39,130 nucleotides of DNA from Dysgonomonas sp. 521 (GTDB lineage Bacteria; Bacteroidota; Bacteroidia; Bacteroidales; Dysgonomonadaceae): NCBI RefSeq assembly GCF_010501055.1, contig NZ_QVMO01000035.1, positions 1 to 39,130 on the forward strand, read 5' to 3'. Shown piece by piece: positions 1-9,815 of the stretch. Under the pieces are notes generated by a model. It ran no database searches. It was not told the origin of the DNA and saw nothing but the letters and a program-made list of their open reading frames with translations. Position 1 is the stretch's first letter; each line of letters starts with the position of its first letter. Position numbers and translations under genes: made by a program.

Positions 1-263
1 TCTTTTATCTTCTGCATGGAAATAAGCGTAAAATTAAAATCCTGAAAATTGAATATATTCTCGAAATTTATTCTAAAATATTGTTCACAGTACCGAGAAA
101 AACGAGCAAGTTGCAAGAAATTTATTTTACCTTTAATGCCTAAATAAAACATTAGCAGGTGGAATATAAAATTTTTTCTTGTCTGCTTGATATTTGAAAA
201 AATATCTGAACTTAAAGTATTAAGTATAAATGCATTAGCATTTGGATATTCGTTGGTTGTCAT
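1..263 (-). CDS. Transposase, N-terminal part, cut by window edge
   Basis: Reading the minus strand from an ATG at 263 gives 87 codons with no stop up to the window edge, so this is the start of a longer gene. The translation contains GIKGKINFLQLARFSRYCEQ followed by an F-rich stretch (residues about 60-80, FRINFENIFNFQDFNFTLI). This matches my memory of the N-terminal region of a DDE transposase common in Bacteroides and relatives, where a short helical segment precedes 'IKGxxNFLQLxRxxxxxEQxxR'. The catalytic domain would lie outside the window. The region is very AT-rich, unlike the housekeeping genes that follow, which fits a mobile element. Whether the full gene is intact cannot be judged. 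The family call rests on recalled pattern only. Confidence 0.6.
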   Translation of the reverse strand, partial: MTTNEYPNANAFILNTLSSDIFSNIKQTRKNFIFHLLMFYLGIKGKINFLQLARFSRYCEQYFRINFENIFNFQDFNFTLISMQKIK

Positions 264-652
264 TACTTTATAGATTTTGGTCAATCTACTAAGATATTGA
301 TAATCAGCGAACTATCCAAGTTATTTAATGCTTATTTTGTTGAAAATCAATCAATTATATCTATTTATAACGAACTATTGACTAAAGTTCTATATATTAA
401 AATAATTAATTATATATTTGATATTTAAAAGATAATTTTGCATATTTGTGCTGTAAATAATTATTATTATATTAAAATTAAGAAAAGAGTCTGATAATAA
501 TAAATGCCCATCATTTATTTTGGATGTGTCCGCTTCCTGACATTATAGCTACAAATGCAATAAAATGTTATTTTTTACTATTTGCCATCAAGATGACAGC
601 AGGTGGCAGTAGCATACATGGATATTAATGTTAAATTTGGTATGTGATAACT
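264..652. other. AT-rich non-coding stretch beside the transposase
   Basis: No credible reading frame on either strand. The DNA is strongly AT-rich. A 6-bp inverted repeat (TAGATT at 271-276, AATCTA at 283-288) lies just upstream of the transposase start and could be part of the insertion sequence end, but no clear terminal repeat or target duplication can be defined without the other end. Nothing else is recognised here. Confidence 0.5.
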
Positions 653-850
653 AAGAGCCTGTTTAAATTTTAGCGAAAATTTTTATTATAGGTCCAGGTC
701 AATAGTTCTTAGCAATTTTTTTATGCTCTTTTTAGCGTCTTTTCCCCTTTTTACTCTTGGTTTAGCCCGCTAAACCAGCTAGCAAAAATGATAAAATCCA
801 TCTAAAAATAGCTATAAAAAAGATTTGCTATAAATTTTAAACAGACTCTT
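653..850. repeat. MITE-like element, copy A (198 bp)
   Basis: The left end (653-674, starting AAGAGCCTGTTTAAA) and the right end (827-850) are inverted repeats of each other: the reverse complement of the right end starts AAGAGTCTGTTTAAAA. The interior has no ORF and is itself partly palindromic (GGTTTAGC at 759-766 and GCTAAACC at 770-777). The core CTGTTTAAATTTTA recurs at the ends of copies B (31013-31190) and C (35471-35544), and interior blocks are shared with B in opposite orientation. It ends 17 bp before the next gene, so it probably forms or displaces that gene's upstream region. No transposase is encoded; it would have to be moved in trans. Confidence 0.7.
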
Positions 851-867
851 AAAAAGGAAATCAAAGA

Positions 868-3243
868 ATGAGGTTTTCCCGTGCCAATGCCTTTCTCATA
901 TTATTGTTTTATACAGGCGTTCTTCTGGCTCAAAACTTTAAAGGTACCGTCAGTGATGCATCAGGTATGCCTCTGGCCGGAGTATCCGTTTATATCGAAG
1001 GTGTGAGGGCTGGCTTGGTAACAGATAATGACGGCCGTTTCCGGTCGCATCTCCAAGCCGGACAGTATGCTGTCGTCTTCAGGCGGCTGGGGTATGTCAT
1101 GTCCAGGCAATTTATCCTTATCCGCGACAATGAGGTGACCAGTACTGATGTTAGCCTCGAGCAAAGTGTATTTTATGAATATAAGAATACGGAGCAAAGG
1201 ATAGAGACGATGGGGGAACAAGTAATAAAAAAAGCTACAGATAAGAGTCCCGGATATGCATCATATAAGGCAGAAGCATATATTAAAGGCGACCTGATGT
1301 TGACCGGCGTGTCGAACCTGACAAATAAGCTCGTGGAGAAGATAGAGAATTTCAGTATGCTCGAGCTTCAGAATAAAATAATCCAACAGGAAATATATTG
1401 TAATATAGATTATGCCGCTCCCGATTTGTATAACATCGAGATCAAAGGATATTCGGGAAATATAGCCGAAGATCTGAATATAAGGGGGGCTGTCGGTCTT
1501 CTGGACGAATCTTTACATGCCGACTGGTTTAATGGCTGTGTGTCTCCATTAAGCCGCAGGGCTTCTTTATATTATAAATTTAAGTATAAAGGCTATTATA
1601 TCGAGAACGGGGAGGCATATAACAGGGTTGAGGTTAAGTCTAAATTCAAAGACCAGGAATTGCTGAATGGCGATCTATATATAACAGACGCGGGGGACAT
1701 TATCTATGCCAGGCTGACCCGAAGATTTCAGGCGGTAGAGTTCACCAGTACCATAACTTACCAGTTGGTTGACGGCAAATATAATATACCTGTGGCTTAT
1801 CTTTCCAATATATATTTCAGATTATTCGGTAATGCGGGCGAAGTGAGCTATCTCACATCGGTAAAGTATGATGAATTGCAGGAAGGAAAGCCGGGCACGG
1901 GGAGTAAAAACTCTCCCCGTTTGTCCGGAAATAAGAAAATAGTTTTCGATGACCTGGCGTCTGCTCAGGATATTGGTTTCTGGGAGGAGGTCAGGGCTTT
2001 TCCTGTAAGTCGGGATGAGAAGACAGCCGTTGAATATTTCGGACAGAAGCACAATCCGATGTTAAAAAAGCCATGGTATGGAAAGATACTGATGGGGGAT
2101 TACCTCTATGGCAGCGATACCAGTAAGTTGTCGGTTAAGTATGGCGGGGTGAAAATGATATTCAGGGACTATAACTATGTTGATGGTTTCTGGTTGGGAA
2201 ACAGGTTTACTATCAAGTCGGATCAGGGTGGGGGTAAAGTTTGGCAAATCAGTCCGTATATTTACTATACTACAGCAAGGCACCGGATGATAGGGGGAAG
2301 CGACTTTGCATACAGCTATTTACCCGAAAAGAACGGGAAACTGACCTTCTCTGTTGGTTCCCATACTGCCGATTTTAACAGCCTGAGTATAACCCGCTAC
2401 AACAACTATTTCAGTTCCTTGTTCCTGGGTAAGAACTACAATTCTTTTTATCAGAAAGATTATGTGTCTATAGGGAATAATATAGATGTGACCCGGAAGC
2501 TGAAACTCTCGGCAGGCTTGGGGGTAGAGCGGAGGTCGGGCCTGAATAATTATACGGATTTTACTCTGGTGAAAGTGAAGAAAAACAGGATAACTCCGAA
2601 TATAAACCCTGATAACCGTTTTGACAGGACATTCTATTCCCTCGGCCTTTCGTATGCTCCACATGCCGACTATACGATCGAGAATAATGAATCGCCGCTT
2701 GTTTTGCATCTTGAATATCAGGAGGGTTTCTCCGCCTGGCAGACGAATAACTCAAGATACCGGAAACTGAAAGGTGGAATCGTGCAAAATATACCATTGA
2801 ATTATTTTGATAAGATAGATTACAAAATTGAGGCCGGTGCCTTTGTGGGTTCGAGGGAGCATCTTCATTTTTCCGATTATCAGTTTTATGGAGCGCCCGA
2901 CCTGGTTTTTAACATGGGCTCTCTTTTCGACTCTTTTCTCTTGCTGGATAATTATGAGTTGCAAGCTAACCACTATTGGGCTGCTTTGTCGCTAAATTAT
3001 TCGGGGAAATATATTTTGCTCAAACGCCTGCCTTTTATGCAGGGTAAGCCCCTGTTTGAAGGATTACACATCAAGACACTGTATACTCCGGATATAAAGT
3101 TCTATTCGGAAATAGGGTATTCTTTGAATATTACCAGATTGTTCGGGGTAGGAGTATTCTCTTCGTTTAATAACTTCGATTATAAGACAGCCGGTGTCAG
3201 GTTCTCATTAAATCTTCAATCATTGAAGATATTGAGAGAGTAA
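868..3243 (+). CDS. DUF5686 family outer-membrane protein with carboxypeptidase-like regulatory domain
   Basis: 791 residues. Residues 1-21 are a signal peptide ending LLAQ. Residues about 23-100 form a carboxypeptidase-regulatory-like beta domain (FKGTVSDASGMPLAGVSVYI), the module also found at the N-terminus of SusC-type receptors. The remainder, rich in alternating aromatic and polar residues, is a DUF5686-type region expected to end in a beta-barrel in the outer membrane. There is no plug domain typical of a TonB receptor. A paralogue lies at 15803-18253: both share blocks such as YYQKDYVS, a GFS-WQTNNS stretch and KYILLKRLPF-QGK near the C-terminus. The substrate or role is unknown; the family is widespread in Bacteroidetes. 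MITE copy A ends directly upstream. Confidence 0.85.
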   Translation: MRFSRANAFLILLFYTGVLLAQNFKGTVSDASGMPLAGVSVYIEGVRAGLVTDNDGRFRSHLQAGQYAVVFRRLGYVMSRQFILIRDNEVTSTDVSLEQSVFYEYKNTEQRIETMGEQVIKKATDKSPGYASYKAEAYIKGDLMLTGVSNLTNKLVEKIENFSMLELQNKIIQQEIYCNIDYAAPDLYNIEIKGYSGNIAEDLNIRGAVGLLDESLHADWFNGCVSPLSRRASLYYKFKYKGYYIENGEAYNRVEVKSKFKDQELLNGDLYITDAGDIIYARLTRRFQAVEFTSTITYQLVDGKYNIPVAYLSNIYFRLFGNAGEVSYLTSVKYDELQEGKPGTGSKNSPRLSGNKKIVFDDLASAQDIGFWEEVRAFPVSRDEKTAVEYFGQKHNPMLKKPWYGKILMGDYLYGSDTSKLSVKYGGVKMIFRDYNYVDGFWLGNRFTIKSDQGGGKVWQISPYIYYTTARHRMIGGSDFAYSYLPEKNGKLTFSVGSHTADFNSLSITRYNNYFSSLFLGKNYNSFYQKDYVSIGNNIDVTRKLKLSAGLGVERRSGLNNYTDFTLVKVKKNRITPNINPDNRFDRTFYSLGLSYAPHADYTIENNESPLVLHLEYQEGFSAWQTNNSRYRKLKGGIVQNIPLNYFDKIDYKIEAGAFVGSREHLHFSDYQFYGAPDLVFNMGSLFDSFLLLDNYELQANHYWAALSLNYSGKYILLKRLPFMQGKPLFEGLHIKTLYTPDIKFYSEIGYSLNITRLFGVGVFSSFNNFDYKTAGVRFSLNLQSLKILRE

Positions 3244-3440
3244 ATCTGCCACGATACGCCCTACATGAGCCTGAAAACAACTTTATGGATTTTGATGCGC
3301 TTGGCCTAAAAATATGGCAGGTGTATTATTCCAGAATGCAAACAATGATGTATCTTTATTGTTTGTATATTTCACAATAACTACAAGATTATTATAGATA
3401 ATATTATTTTACTGGCTTCAAGATGGTTTTGGAAAATTTA

Positions 3441-4460
3441 ATGCGGATTAAGGCTATTCTTTTTATTTTACTTTTTACATCCTTTTTTACATTCAATTCT
3501 TGTATAGATAAAACAGGCAGGGGGCAGGCCGCAAAGCCGCTGTATATAGATTCTGTACTGATACAGAAGGCTCAGAAACTAATCCGGATAAAGGCAGAAG
3601 ATCTCATTATCGAGAAAGAACTTCTTTATGATAAATATACATTAGGGGATACCTATCCTTACGGAAATAAGACACGTGAGTTTCAATGGGAGAAGATCAG
3701 GCAAGGACTGGCGCTTCTGGAGAATTTCCAACAGGAATTTTTTGCTTGGGGTATCTTGCAGAATTATCGCAATAACAATGGAGAGGCTCCGCTTGTAAAA
3801 AGCTATAAACGAAACGAATATAATCGCATTTCCGACACGCTTGGAGTAGAACGTTTTCAGGGAATACCTCTTTTTCTGCCTGCCGATACTACGGCCGGAG
3901 AACGTTATGGCAGGGATGGGGCGTTAGTGAAACTATTTAAGGATAATGTGGGCGATTTCAGGAAAATCACTACCCTCGACTCCAGAGAGCAGTGGCTTGT
4001 ACCGGCAAAATATGTGAAGCCAATACATGATACTGTACAATTTAAGCATGTGGTCTTTGTAGACAGAAAGAATGAGAATATCGTTACCCTTGAAAAAGTA
4101 GGATCAAAATGGATGGTCAGGAGTATGAACCCTGCGACTACAGGGTTGCGCAAACCTCCATACCAGCAGGAAACTCCCTTAGGGGCATTTGTTATTCAGG
4201 AAAAGAAATCCAAGATGTACTTTTACGTAGACGGTACAACCCGAAACGGAGGATTTGCCCCGTATGCCAATCGCTTTACCAATGGCGGATATATACACGG
4301 TGTTCCGGTAAACGCTCCCCGTACAGCCTTGATAGAATATAGCTACACATTGGGTACTACGCCCCGTTCTCACATGTGCGTGCGCAACGCTACGTCACAT
4401 GCAAAGTTTGTTTATGACTGGGGACCAACGGAGGAAACCATTGTTTTCGTTATAGAATGA
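3441..4460 (+). CDS. L,D-transpeptidase-like (YkuD fold) lipoprotein
   Basis: About 339 residues from the ATG at 3441; the in-frame ATG at 3423 adds six residues before an otherwise normal signal sequence. The N-terminus (MRIKAILFILLF...FNSC) is a lipoprotein signal with the cysteine at about residue 21. The C-terminal third has the YkuD layout: GGYIHG followed about 25 residues later by SHMCVRN, where the Cys (about 313) would be the nucleophile. The classical motif is S(T)HGCxRM, so Met replaces the usual Gly and Asn the final Met. L,D-transpeptidases make 3-3 peptidoglycan crosslinks or tether proteins, but several Bacteroidetes members have unknown substrates. The 180-bp upstream gap holds a near-consensus -7 box (TATCTTTA, 3351-3358). 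Confidence 0.75.
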   Translation: MRIKAILFILLFTSFFTFNSCIDKTGRGQAAKPLYIDSVLIQKAQKLIRIKAEDLIIEKELLYDKYTLGDTYPYGNKTREFQWEKIRQGLALLENFQQEFFAWGILQNYRNNNGEAPLVKSYKRNEYNRISDTLGVERFQGIPLFLPADTTAGERYGRDGALVKLFKDNVGDFRKITTLDSREQWLVPAKYVKPIHDTVQFKHVVFVDRKNENIVTLEKVGSKWMVRSMNPATTGLRKPPYQQETPLGAFVIQEKKSKMYFYVDGTTRNGGFAPYANRFTNGGYIHGVPVNAPRTALIEYSYTLGTTPRSHMCVRNATSHAKFVYDWGPTEETIVFVIE

Positions 4461-4593
4461 CATCCTTCCTTTGGTAAAAGGCTTAGTATAAATGATTTAG
4501 CTTGTAAGCTGCTAACTGTTGACTGTTGACTGAAATGACGTGTTGTCAGTCTGTCATTCATGTTATCCTGCTGTTTTGACAGAAAAATATTTT

Positions 4594-4607
4594 GGCACGC
4601 ATTTCGC
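4594..4607 (+). promoter_or_regulatory. Candidate sigma-54 promoter for groESL
   Basis: The sequence TTTGGCACGCATTTCGCTTT (4591-4610) has GG at 4594-4595 and GC at 4606-4607 with exactly ten bases between them, the invariant -24/-12 layout. It differs from the sigma-54 consensus TGGCACGnnnnTTGCW at one position of the -12 element (TCGCT). Transcription would start near 4619, leaving a leader of about 58 nt. Just upstream, TGAC at 4536-4539 and GTCA at 4545-4548 form a small dyad, with another GTCA at 4553-4556, that could be an activator site. I see no good TAnnTTTG box in the same gap. Confidence 0.5.
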
Positions 4608-4676
4608 TTTATCCCTTCACAGAAATACCTAAATAAAATATTATATAATATAACAACTTAAAATTTAAAAAGAATC

Positions 4677-4946
4677 ATGAGTATTAAACCATTAGCAGAC
4701 AGAGTGCTTGTAAAGCCGGCAGCTGCCGAAGAAAAGAGTGTGGGAGGTATCATTATTCCGGATACAGCAAAGGAAAAACCGCTTAAAGGCGAAGTAATTG
4801 CAGTAGGTAACGGTACAAAAGACGAAGAAATGGTAGTAAAACCGAAAGATCAGGTTCTTTATGGCAAATATGCCGGAACAGAAATTGAACTGGACGGAGA
4901 GGTTTACCTGATTATGCGTCAGTCTGATATTCTTGCAATTATCTGA
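4677..4946 (+). CDS. groES: Co-chaperonin GroES (Hsp10)
   Basis: 89 residues, slightly shorter than the usual 94-97 but complete. It begins [14 protein letters not shown], has the mobile loop GGIIIPD at residues 23-29 that docks onto GroEL, and ends with the [13 protein letters not shown] strand. GroES forms the seven-subunit lid over the GroEL cavity in the cytoplasm during ATP-driven folding. groEL follows after 98 bp. The start ATG is the only reasonable one and follows an AT-rich, SD-free leader, as is usual in this phylum. A sigma-54-like element lies about 80 bp upstream. Confidence 0.98.
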   Translation: MSIKPLADRVLVKPAAAEEKSVGGIIIPDTAKEKPLKGEVIAVGNGTKDEEMVVKPKDQVLYGKYAGTEIELDGEVYLIMRQSDILAII

Positions 4947-5006
4947 TTTTAGATACAAATAACAAGTACAAGTTAACGAGTTAGAAAAAAATAATATTCA
5001 ACAAAT

Positions 5007-5029
5007 GCTAACGGCTAAAAGCTGTTAGC
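5007..5029 (+). promoter_or_regulatory. Hairpin in the groES-groEL gap
   Basis: GCTAACGGCT (5007-5016) pairs with AGCTGTTAGC (5020-5029) through ten base pairs, one of them G-U, around a three-base loop. It stands 15 bp before the groEL start and is not followed by a U-run, so it is not an intrinsic terminator. A hairpin here could stop 3'-exonucleases or set the GroES to GroEL ratio, but this is inference. Related 'GCTAAAAGCT' units follow it (5027-5038), so it could also be a decayed simple repeat. Confidence 0.5.
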
Positions 5030-5032
5030 TAA

Positions 5033-6679
<1,647 letters not shown>

Positions 6680-6703
6680 TTCAATCCGGTCAGAATAAAT
6701 AAA

Positions 6704-6740
6704 AAACGGGCTGTCCTATATTGAGGATGGCCCGTTTGCT
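6704..6740 (+). terminator. Rho-independent terminator of groESL
   Basis: A 13-bp stem (6704-6716 with 6725-6737, two adjacent wobble pairs on the plus strand) closes an 8-nt loop. The A-tract before and T-tract after make it usable for the upstream operon. It lies 25 bp after the groEL stop. Confidence 0.88.
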
Positions 6741-6783
6741 TTTATTATCTTTGATTCTTTAAATAGTTGAATCTCATAATATC

Positions 6784-8436
6784 ATGGACAATCTTAAAAA
6801 GATAAAGAGAACAGCGCAACTGGCTACAGTCCTTACTAAATATGGTTTTGAAACACTGGTTACGCAGACAGGTATAAAAAGGCTGATACCAGATAGCTAT
6901 ATAGGGCATAGCGAAAAACGGAGGGAACTGTTTTCGCTAAGTATTTACGAGCGCATCCGGATGGTTCTGGAAGAATTGGGCCCGGCATATATAAAGCTGG
7001 GGCAGTTGCTGAGTAACCGCGATGACCTGCTGCCGGAAGAACTGATTGTTGAACTCCAGAAGTTGCGGGATGACGTATCTTATAAAGATATTGATATACA
7101 TGATGTGCTGAAAGAGGAACTGGGCATCGAGCCCGAAGAAATATTTGAGGAGATAGATATCGTTCCGATAGCTGCCGCTTCACTGTCGCAGGTGTACACC
7201 GCACGGCTGAAAGACGGCAAGAAAATCGTTATTAAGGTAAAAAGGAAAGGGATAAAAGATATTGTAGAAGCAGATGTGCTTATAATGAAGGATTTTGCCC
7301 ATTTGCTCGAAAAATACTACGATGTGGCTAGCAAGGTGGGCTTATATAATATCGTATGCACTTTCGAGAATGCCATTTTATCCGAGCTGTCGTTCACACA
7401 GGAGTTGATGAATATAGAACGGTTCAGGTCAAACTTCGCGGGCAACAGCTCTATCTATGTGCCGGAGACGTATAAGGTAATATCGAACAGTAACATTCTG
7501 TGTATGGAATTTATCGATGGCATTAAAATCTCTGATAAGGAGAGGTTGATCGAGAAAGGATTGAAGACAACAGATATTGCTTCTGCGGTTGTAGACCTGT
7601 ATTTGAAGCAAATTATCGATTACGGCTTTTTCCATGCAGACCCGCATTCGGGAAATATATTCGTCCTCGAAACTGGGCAGATAGCATTTATCGATTATGG
7701 TTCGGTAGGTAAAATGTTGCCTCGAGATAAAGAATATCTGGCAGATTTTATAGTGTATGCCCTCAGGAAGGATACAAAGCGCATGATACGTGTGATTAAG
7801 CGGGTGGCAGTAAAATACAGCATTGCGAACGAGCCGCGTATGGAACGCGATCTGCATGAATTCCTGGAGGTAATGGAAGGTACATCTATAAAGGAGCTTG
7901 ACCTGAAAGATATGATGAAACGGCTGAGCAGGTTGCTGAATGAGAATCAAACCATTTTACCGGAGTATGTTTATTTATTGGTCAGGGGGATAGTCTTGCT
8001 CGAAGGCATTGGGCGGGAACTGGGGCTTGACATTAATATTATCGAGAGCGTCAGGCCTTATGGGCTGAAAATGATGAAGAAAAGGTTGGATCCGAAATAT
8101 CTGTCGAATAAAGCGCTGGATAAATTATATGATCTGAGCGACAAGTTGGAGGAGATACCCGATGACATACATTCCCTTATACAGAAAGTAAATAATGATG
8201 AACTGGAGATTACACATAATATAAGGCGGCTCAATGATATAAAAAATACGATGAGCCATCTGGTCGTAGCTGTAATAGCATCAGCGATGGCGATAGGGTC
8301 TTCGGTGCTTATTCTGGCAAAGATGCCACCTTTATTATGGGATGTTTCTGTACTTGGTTTTTTAGGATTCCTGTTTTCGGGAGCTATATCTGTTATCGTA
8401 GTCTTATCCATTTTGAGGAATAAAAAGACGGATTGA
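6784..8436 (+). CDS. AarF/ABC1/UbiB family protein kinase-like protein
   Basis: 550 residues. The family's KxGQ motif appears as KLGQLLSNRDDLLPEEL at about residue 71, the Ala-rich nucleotide loop as AAASLSQVY at 130-138, the conserved lysine in IVIKVKRKG at about 151, and the catalytic/metal region as FFHADPHSGNIF, with IDYGSVG as the metal-binding DYG equivalent. Two transmembrane helices end the protein (about 490-545). UbiB/ABC1 proteins are atypical kinases or ATPases linked to quinone biosynthesis and lipid handling at the membrane. This organism probably makes menaquinone (menA is in the window), so the exact substrate is uncertain. It is transcribed separately from groESL because a terminator lies between them. 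Confidence 0.93.
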   Translation: MDNLKKIKRTAQLATVLTKYGFETLVTQTGIKRLIPDSYIGHSEKRRELFSLSIYERIRMVLEELGPAYIKLGQLLSNRDDLLPEELIVELQKLRDDVSYKDIDIHDVLKEELGIEPEEIFEEIDIVPIAAASLSQVYTARLKDGKKIVIKVKRKGIKDIVEADVLIMKDFAHLLEKYYDVASKVGLYNIVCTFENAILSELSFTQELMNIERFRSNFAGNSSIYVPETYKVISNSNILCMEFIDGIKISDKERLIEKGLKTTDIASAVVDLYLKQIIDYGFFHADPHSGNIFVLETGQIAFIDYGSVGKMLPRDKEYLADFIVYALRKDTKRMIRVIKRVAVKYSIANEPRMERDLHEFLEVMEGTSIKELDLKDMMKRLSRLLNENQTILPEYVYLLVRGIVLLEGIGRELGLDINIIESVRPYGLKMMKKRLDPKYLSNKALDKLYDLSDKLEEIPDDIHSLIQKVNNDELEITHNIRRLNDIKNTMSHLVVAVIASAMAIGSSVLILAKMPPLLWDVSVLGFLGFLFSGAISVIVVLSILRNKKTD

Positions 8437-8578
8437 TAGCTGATTGTTGAGGGTTAGCGAGATGAAGTGGAAACTGACAACAAGCAGTAATACATTCCCG
8501 TTATTGCTTACATTCCGATAAGGAGGAAAGGGGGAACAACCATGTGCCTATTTCCGTTCCGTAGTACCGCTATAATAA

Positions 8579-8609
8579 AAAAAGCCTATCCCATCAGGAT
8601 AAGCTTTTT
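8579..8609 (-). terminator. Terminator of the secG operon
   Basis: The arms 8579-8591 and 8597-8609 form a 13-bp stem with a 5-nt loop. On the minus strand the only imperfect pair is G-U, while on the plus strand it is a C-A mismatch. The U-run on the minus side is formed by the A-tract at 8577-8583. It therefore terminates the leftward secG operon, 20 bp after the secG stop. Confidence 0.85.
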
Positions 8610-8629
8610 ATATTATATAGTCGTTTACT

Positions 8630-8989
8630 TTATTCAGCTGAAGGAGTTACCGGTTGTTGAGCCGGAGCAGTACCCTGATTCAGAGGCAGGGAAGTAGACA
8701 TGTCAGGAGATCCTGTTGTAGGAACTGTCTGTGTGCCTATTTCAGGTTTTGGAGCGCCGTAAGATACTTTTGGTCTTAACATAACACATACGATACTCAT
8801 TACCATAATGAACCCGGCTAATCCCCATGTTGCTTTTTCGAGAAAGTCGGTCGTTTTACGAACACCCATAATTGCGTTTGACGATGAGAACCCGGAAGAA
8901 AGGCCTCCGCCTTTCGAATTTTGTACAAGAACTATCAGTACTAAGGCTATAGCTGCTATTACGATCAATATAGTAATAAGTGCGATCAT
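8630..8989 (-). CDS. secG: Preprotein translocase subunit SecG
   Basis: 119 residues. The first transmembrane helix starts at residue 3 (ALITILIVIAAIALVLIVLV), followed by the SecG loop QNSKGGGLSSGFSSSN and a second helix around residues 54-70. The tail after residue 75 is Pro/Thr/Gln-rich, a common low-complexity extension. SecG is the small accessory subunit of the SecYEG channel in the cytoplasmic membrane. Its ATG overlaps the stop of the upstream gene (ATGA, 8986-8989), so it is translationally coupled and is the last gene of a four-gene operon. Confidence 0.96.
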   Translation of the reverse strand: MIALITILIVIAAIALVLIVLVQNSKGGGLSSGFSSSNAIMGVRKTTDFLEKATWGLAGFIMVMSIVCVMLRPKVSYGAPKPEIGTQTVPTTGSPDMSTSLPLNQGTAPAQQPVTPSAE

Positions 8990-9780
8990 TTTTTATCTTT
9001 ATATTTTGAATTTATAATCAATTTTTCGAGAAAACTCAATTGGTCTGCAAAGTAAATATTTTTTTTCGGATAATTCAAACTTAAATGTTTAATAATTTTA
9101 TATGCCTTATCATACTTATGCTGTTTTATATATATCTTGGCAAGGGTTTCCGTAAAAAAGATATCTTCATTTAGTTCATCTTTGTTATCTTCTTCATCGT
9201 TTTCCTCTGTATTATCTACGTTGCGGGTGTATGTATGGTCTTCTTGTATTTGTATATGGATCCCTTCTTCTTCCGACTTATTTATAAAGGAGTCTATAAT
9301 ATCGTGATGTCTCAGTTGGGGGTTATCCTCTGTTTTCCTTTCTTCCTTTTCTTCCTCATCTTCCGGTTGTACCTGTATATACGAGAAATAGTCTGTAGAG
9401 GCGAGGCTCGAATGAGAAATGTTGTACTCTAACTGCATGTCATCATCGAGTGTTTCGCCCCGCGATTCAAAAAATGCGTTCAGTAATATATTCGTTTTAT
9501 CTTCAGGTATCTCCTTTTTACCCGTTTCCATAAAAAAGCGGTCAAATTCTTCACTGAATATATAGTAAAACAAGGCTCTGCGGTCTCTTACGGTAATGCT
9601 CAACCGTTCTAATTCTTTCTGATAATTACCGGGCGTGTGTATATACAAAGCCTTTAGGTATGCAAAGATTGCAGCCTGAAAGTAAGGGTACTCGAAGACA
9701 AGCTTTTCCAGGTTCCCAATATCGGATTTATCGGGAATATTATTTTGATTAATAAATAAGTTAAACTTCTGAACTTCCAT
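8986..9780 (-). CDS. TPR-like hypothetical protein of the lptE-secG operon
   Basis: About 264 residues from the ATG at 9780 (MEVQKFNLFINQNN). The ATG at 9822 would add 14 residues and overlap the lptE stop; a short purine-rich stretch before 9780 favours the shorter form. The N-terminal half is helical (a PYFQAAIFAYLKALY segment), the middle (about 150-205) is highly acidic and Glu/Asp-rich, and the C-terminus has one TPR-like unit (FFTETLAKIYIKQHKYDKAY...LNYPKK). No signal peptide, so probably cytoplasmic. I know homologues in this operon position in other Bacteroidales but no function. Position next to SecG and an LPS assembly lipoprotein suggests an envelope-related task; this is context only. 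Confidence 0.8.
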   Translation of the reverse strand: MEVQKFNLFINQNNIPDKSDIGNLEKLVFEYPYFQAAIFAYLKALYIHTPGNYQKELERLSITVRDRRALFYYIFSEEFDRFFMETGKKEIPEDKTNILLNAFFESRGETLDDDMQLEYNISHSSLASTDYFSYIQVQPEDEEEKEERKTEDNPQLRHHDIIDSFINKSEEEGIHIQIQEDHTYTRNVDNTEENDEEDNKDELNEDIFFTETLAKIYIKQHKYDKAYKIIKHLSLNYPKKNIYFADQLSFLEKLIINSKYKDKK

Positions 9781-9815
9781 TTTTCTGATTTCCTTACCTT
9801 TGCTTTTCAGGCTTG

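Noticed and set aside
868..3243. A SusC-like TonB-dependent receptor
   Set aside because: It has the carboxypeptidase-like domain but no TonB box or plug domain; length and C-terminal blocks fit DUF5686.
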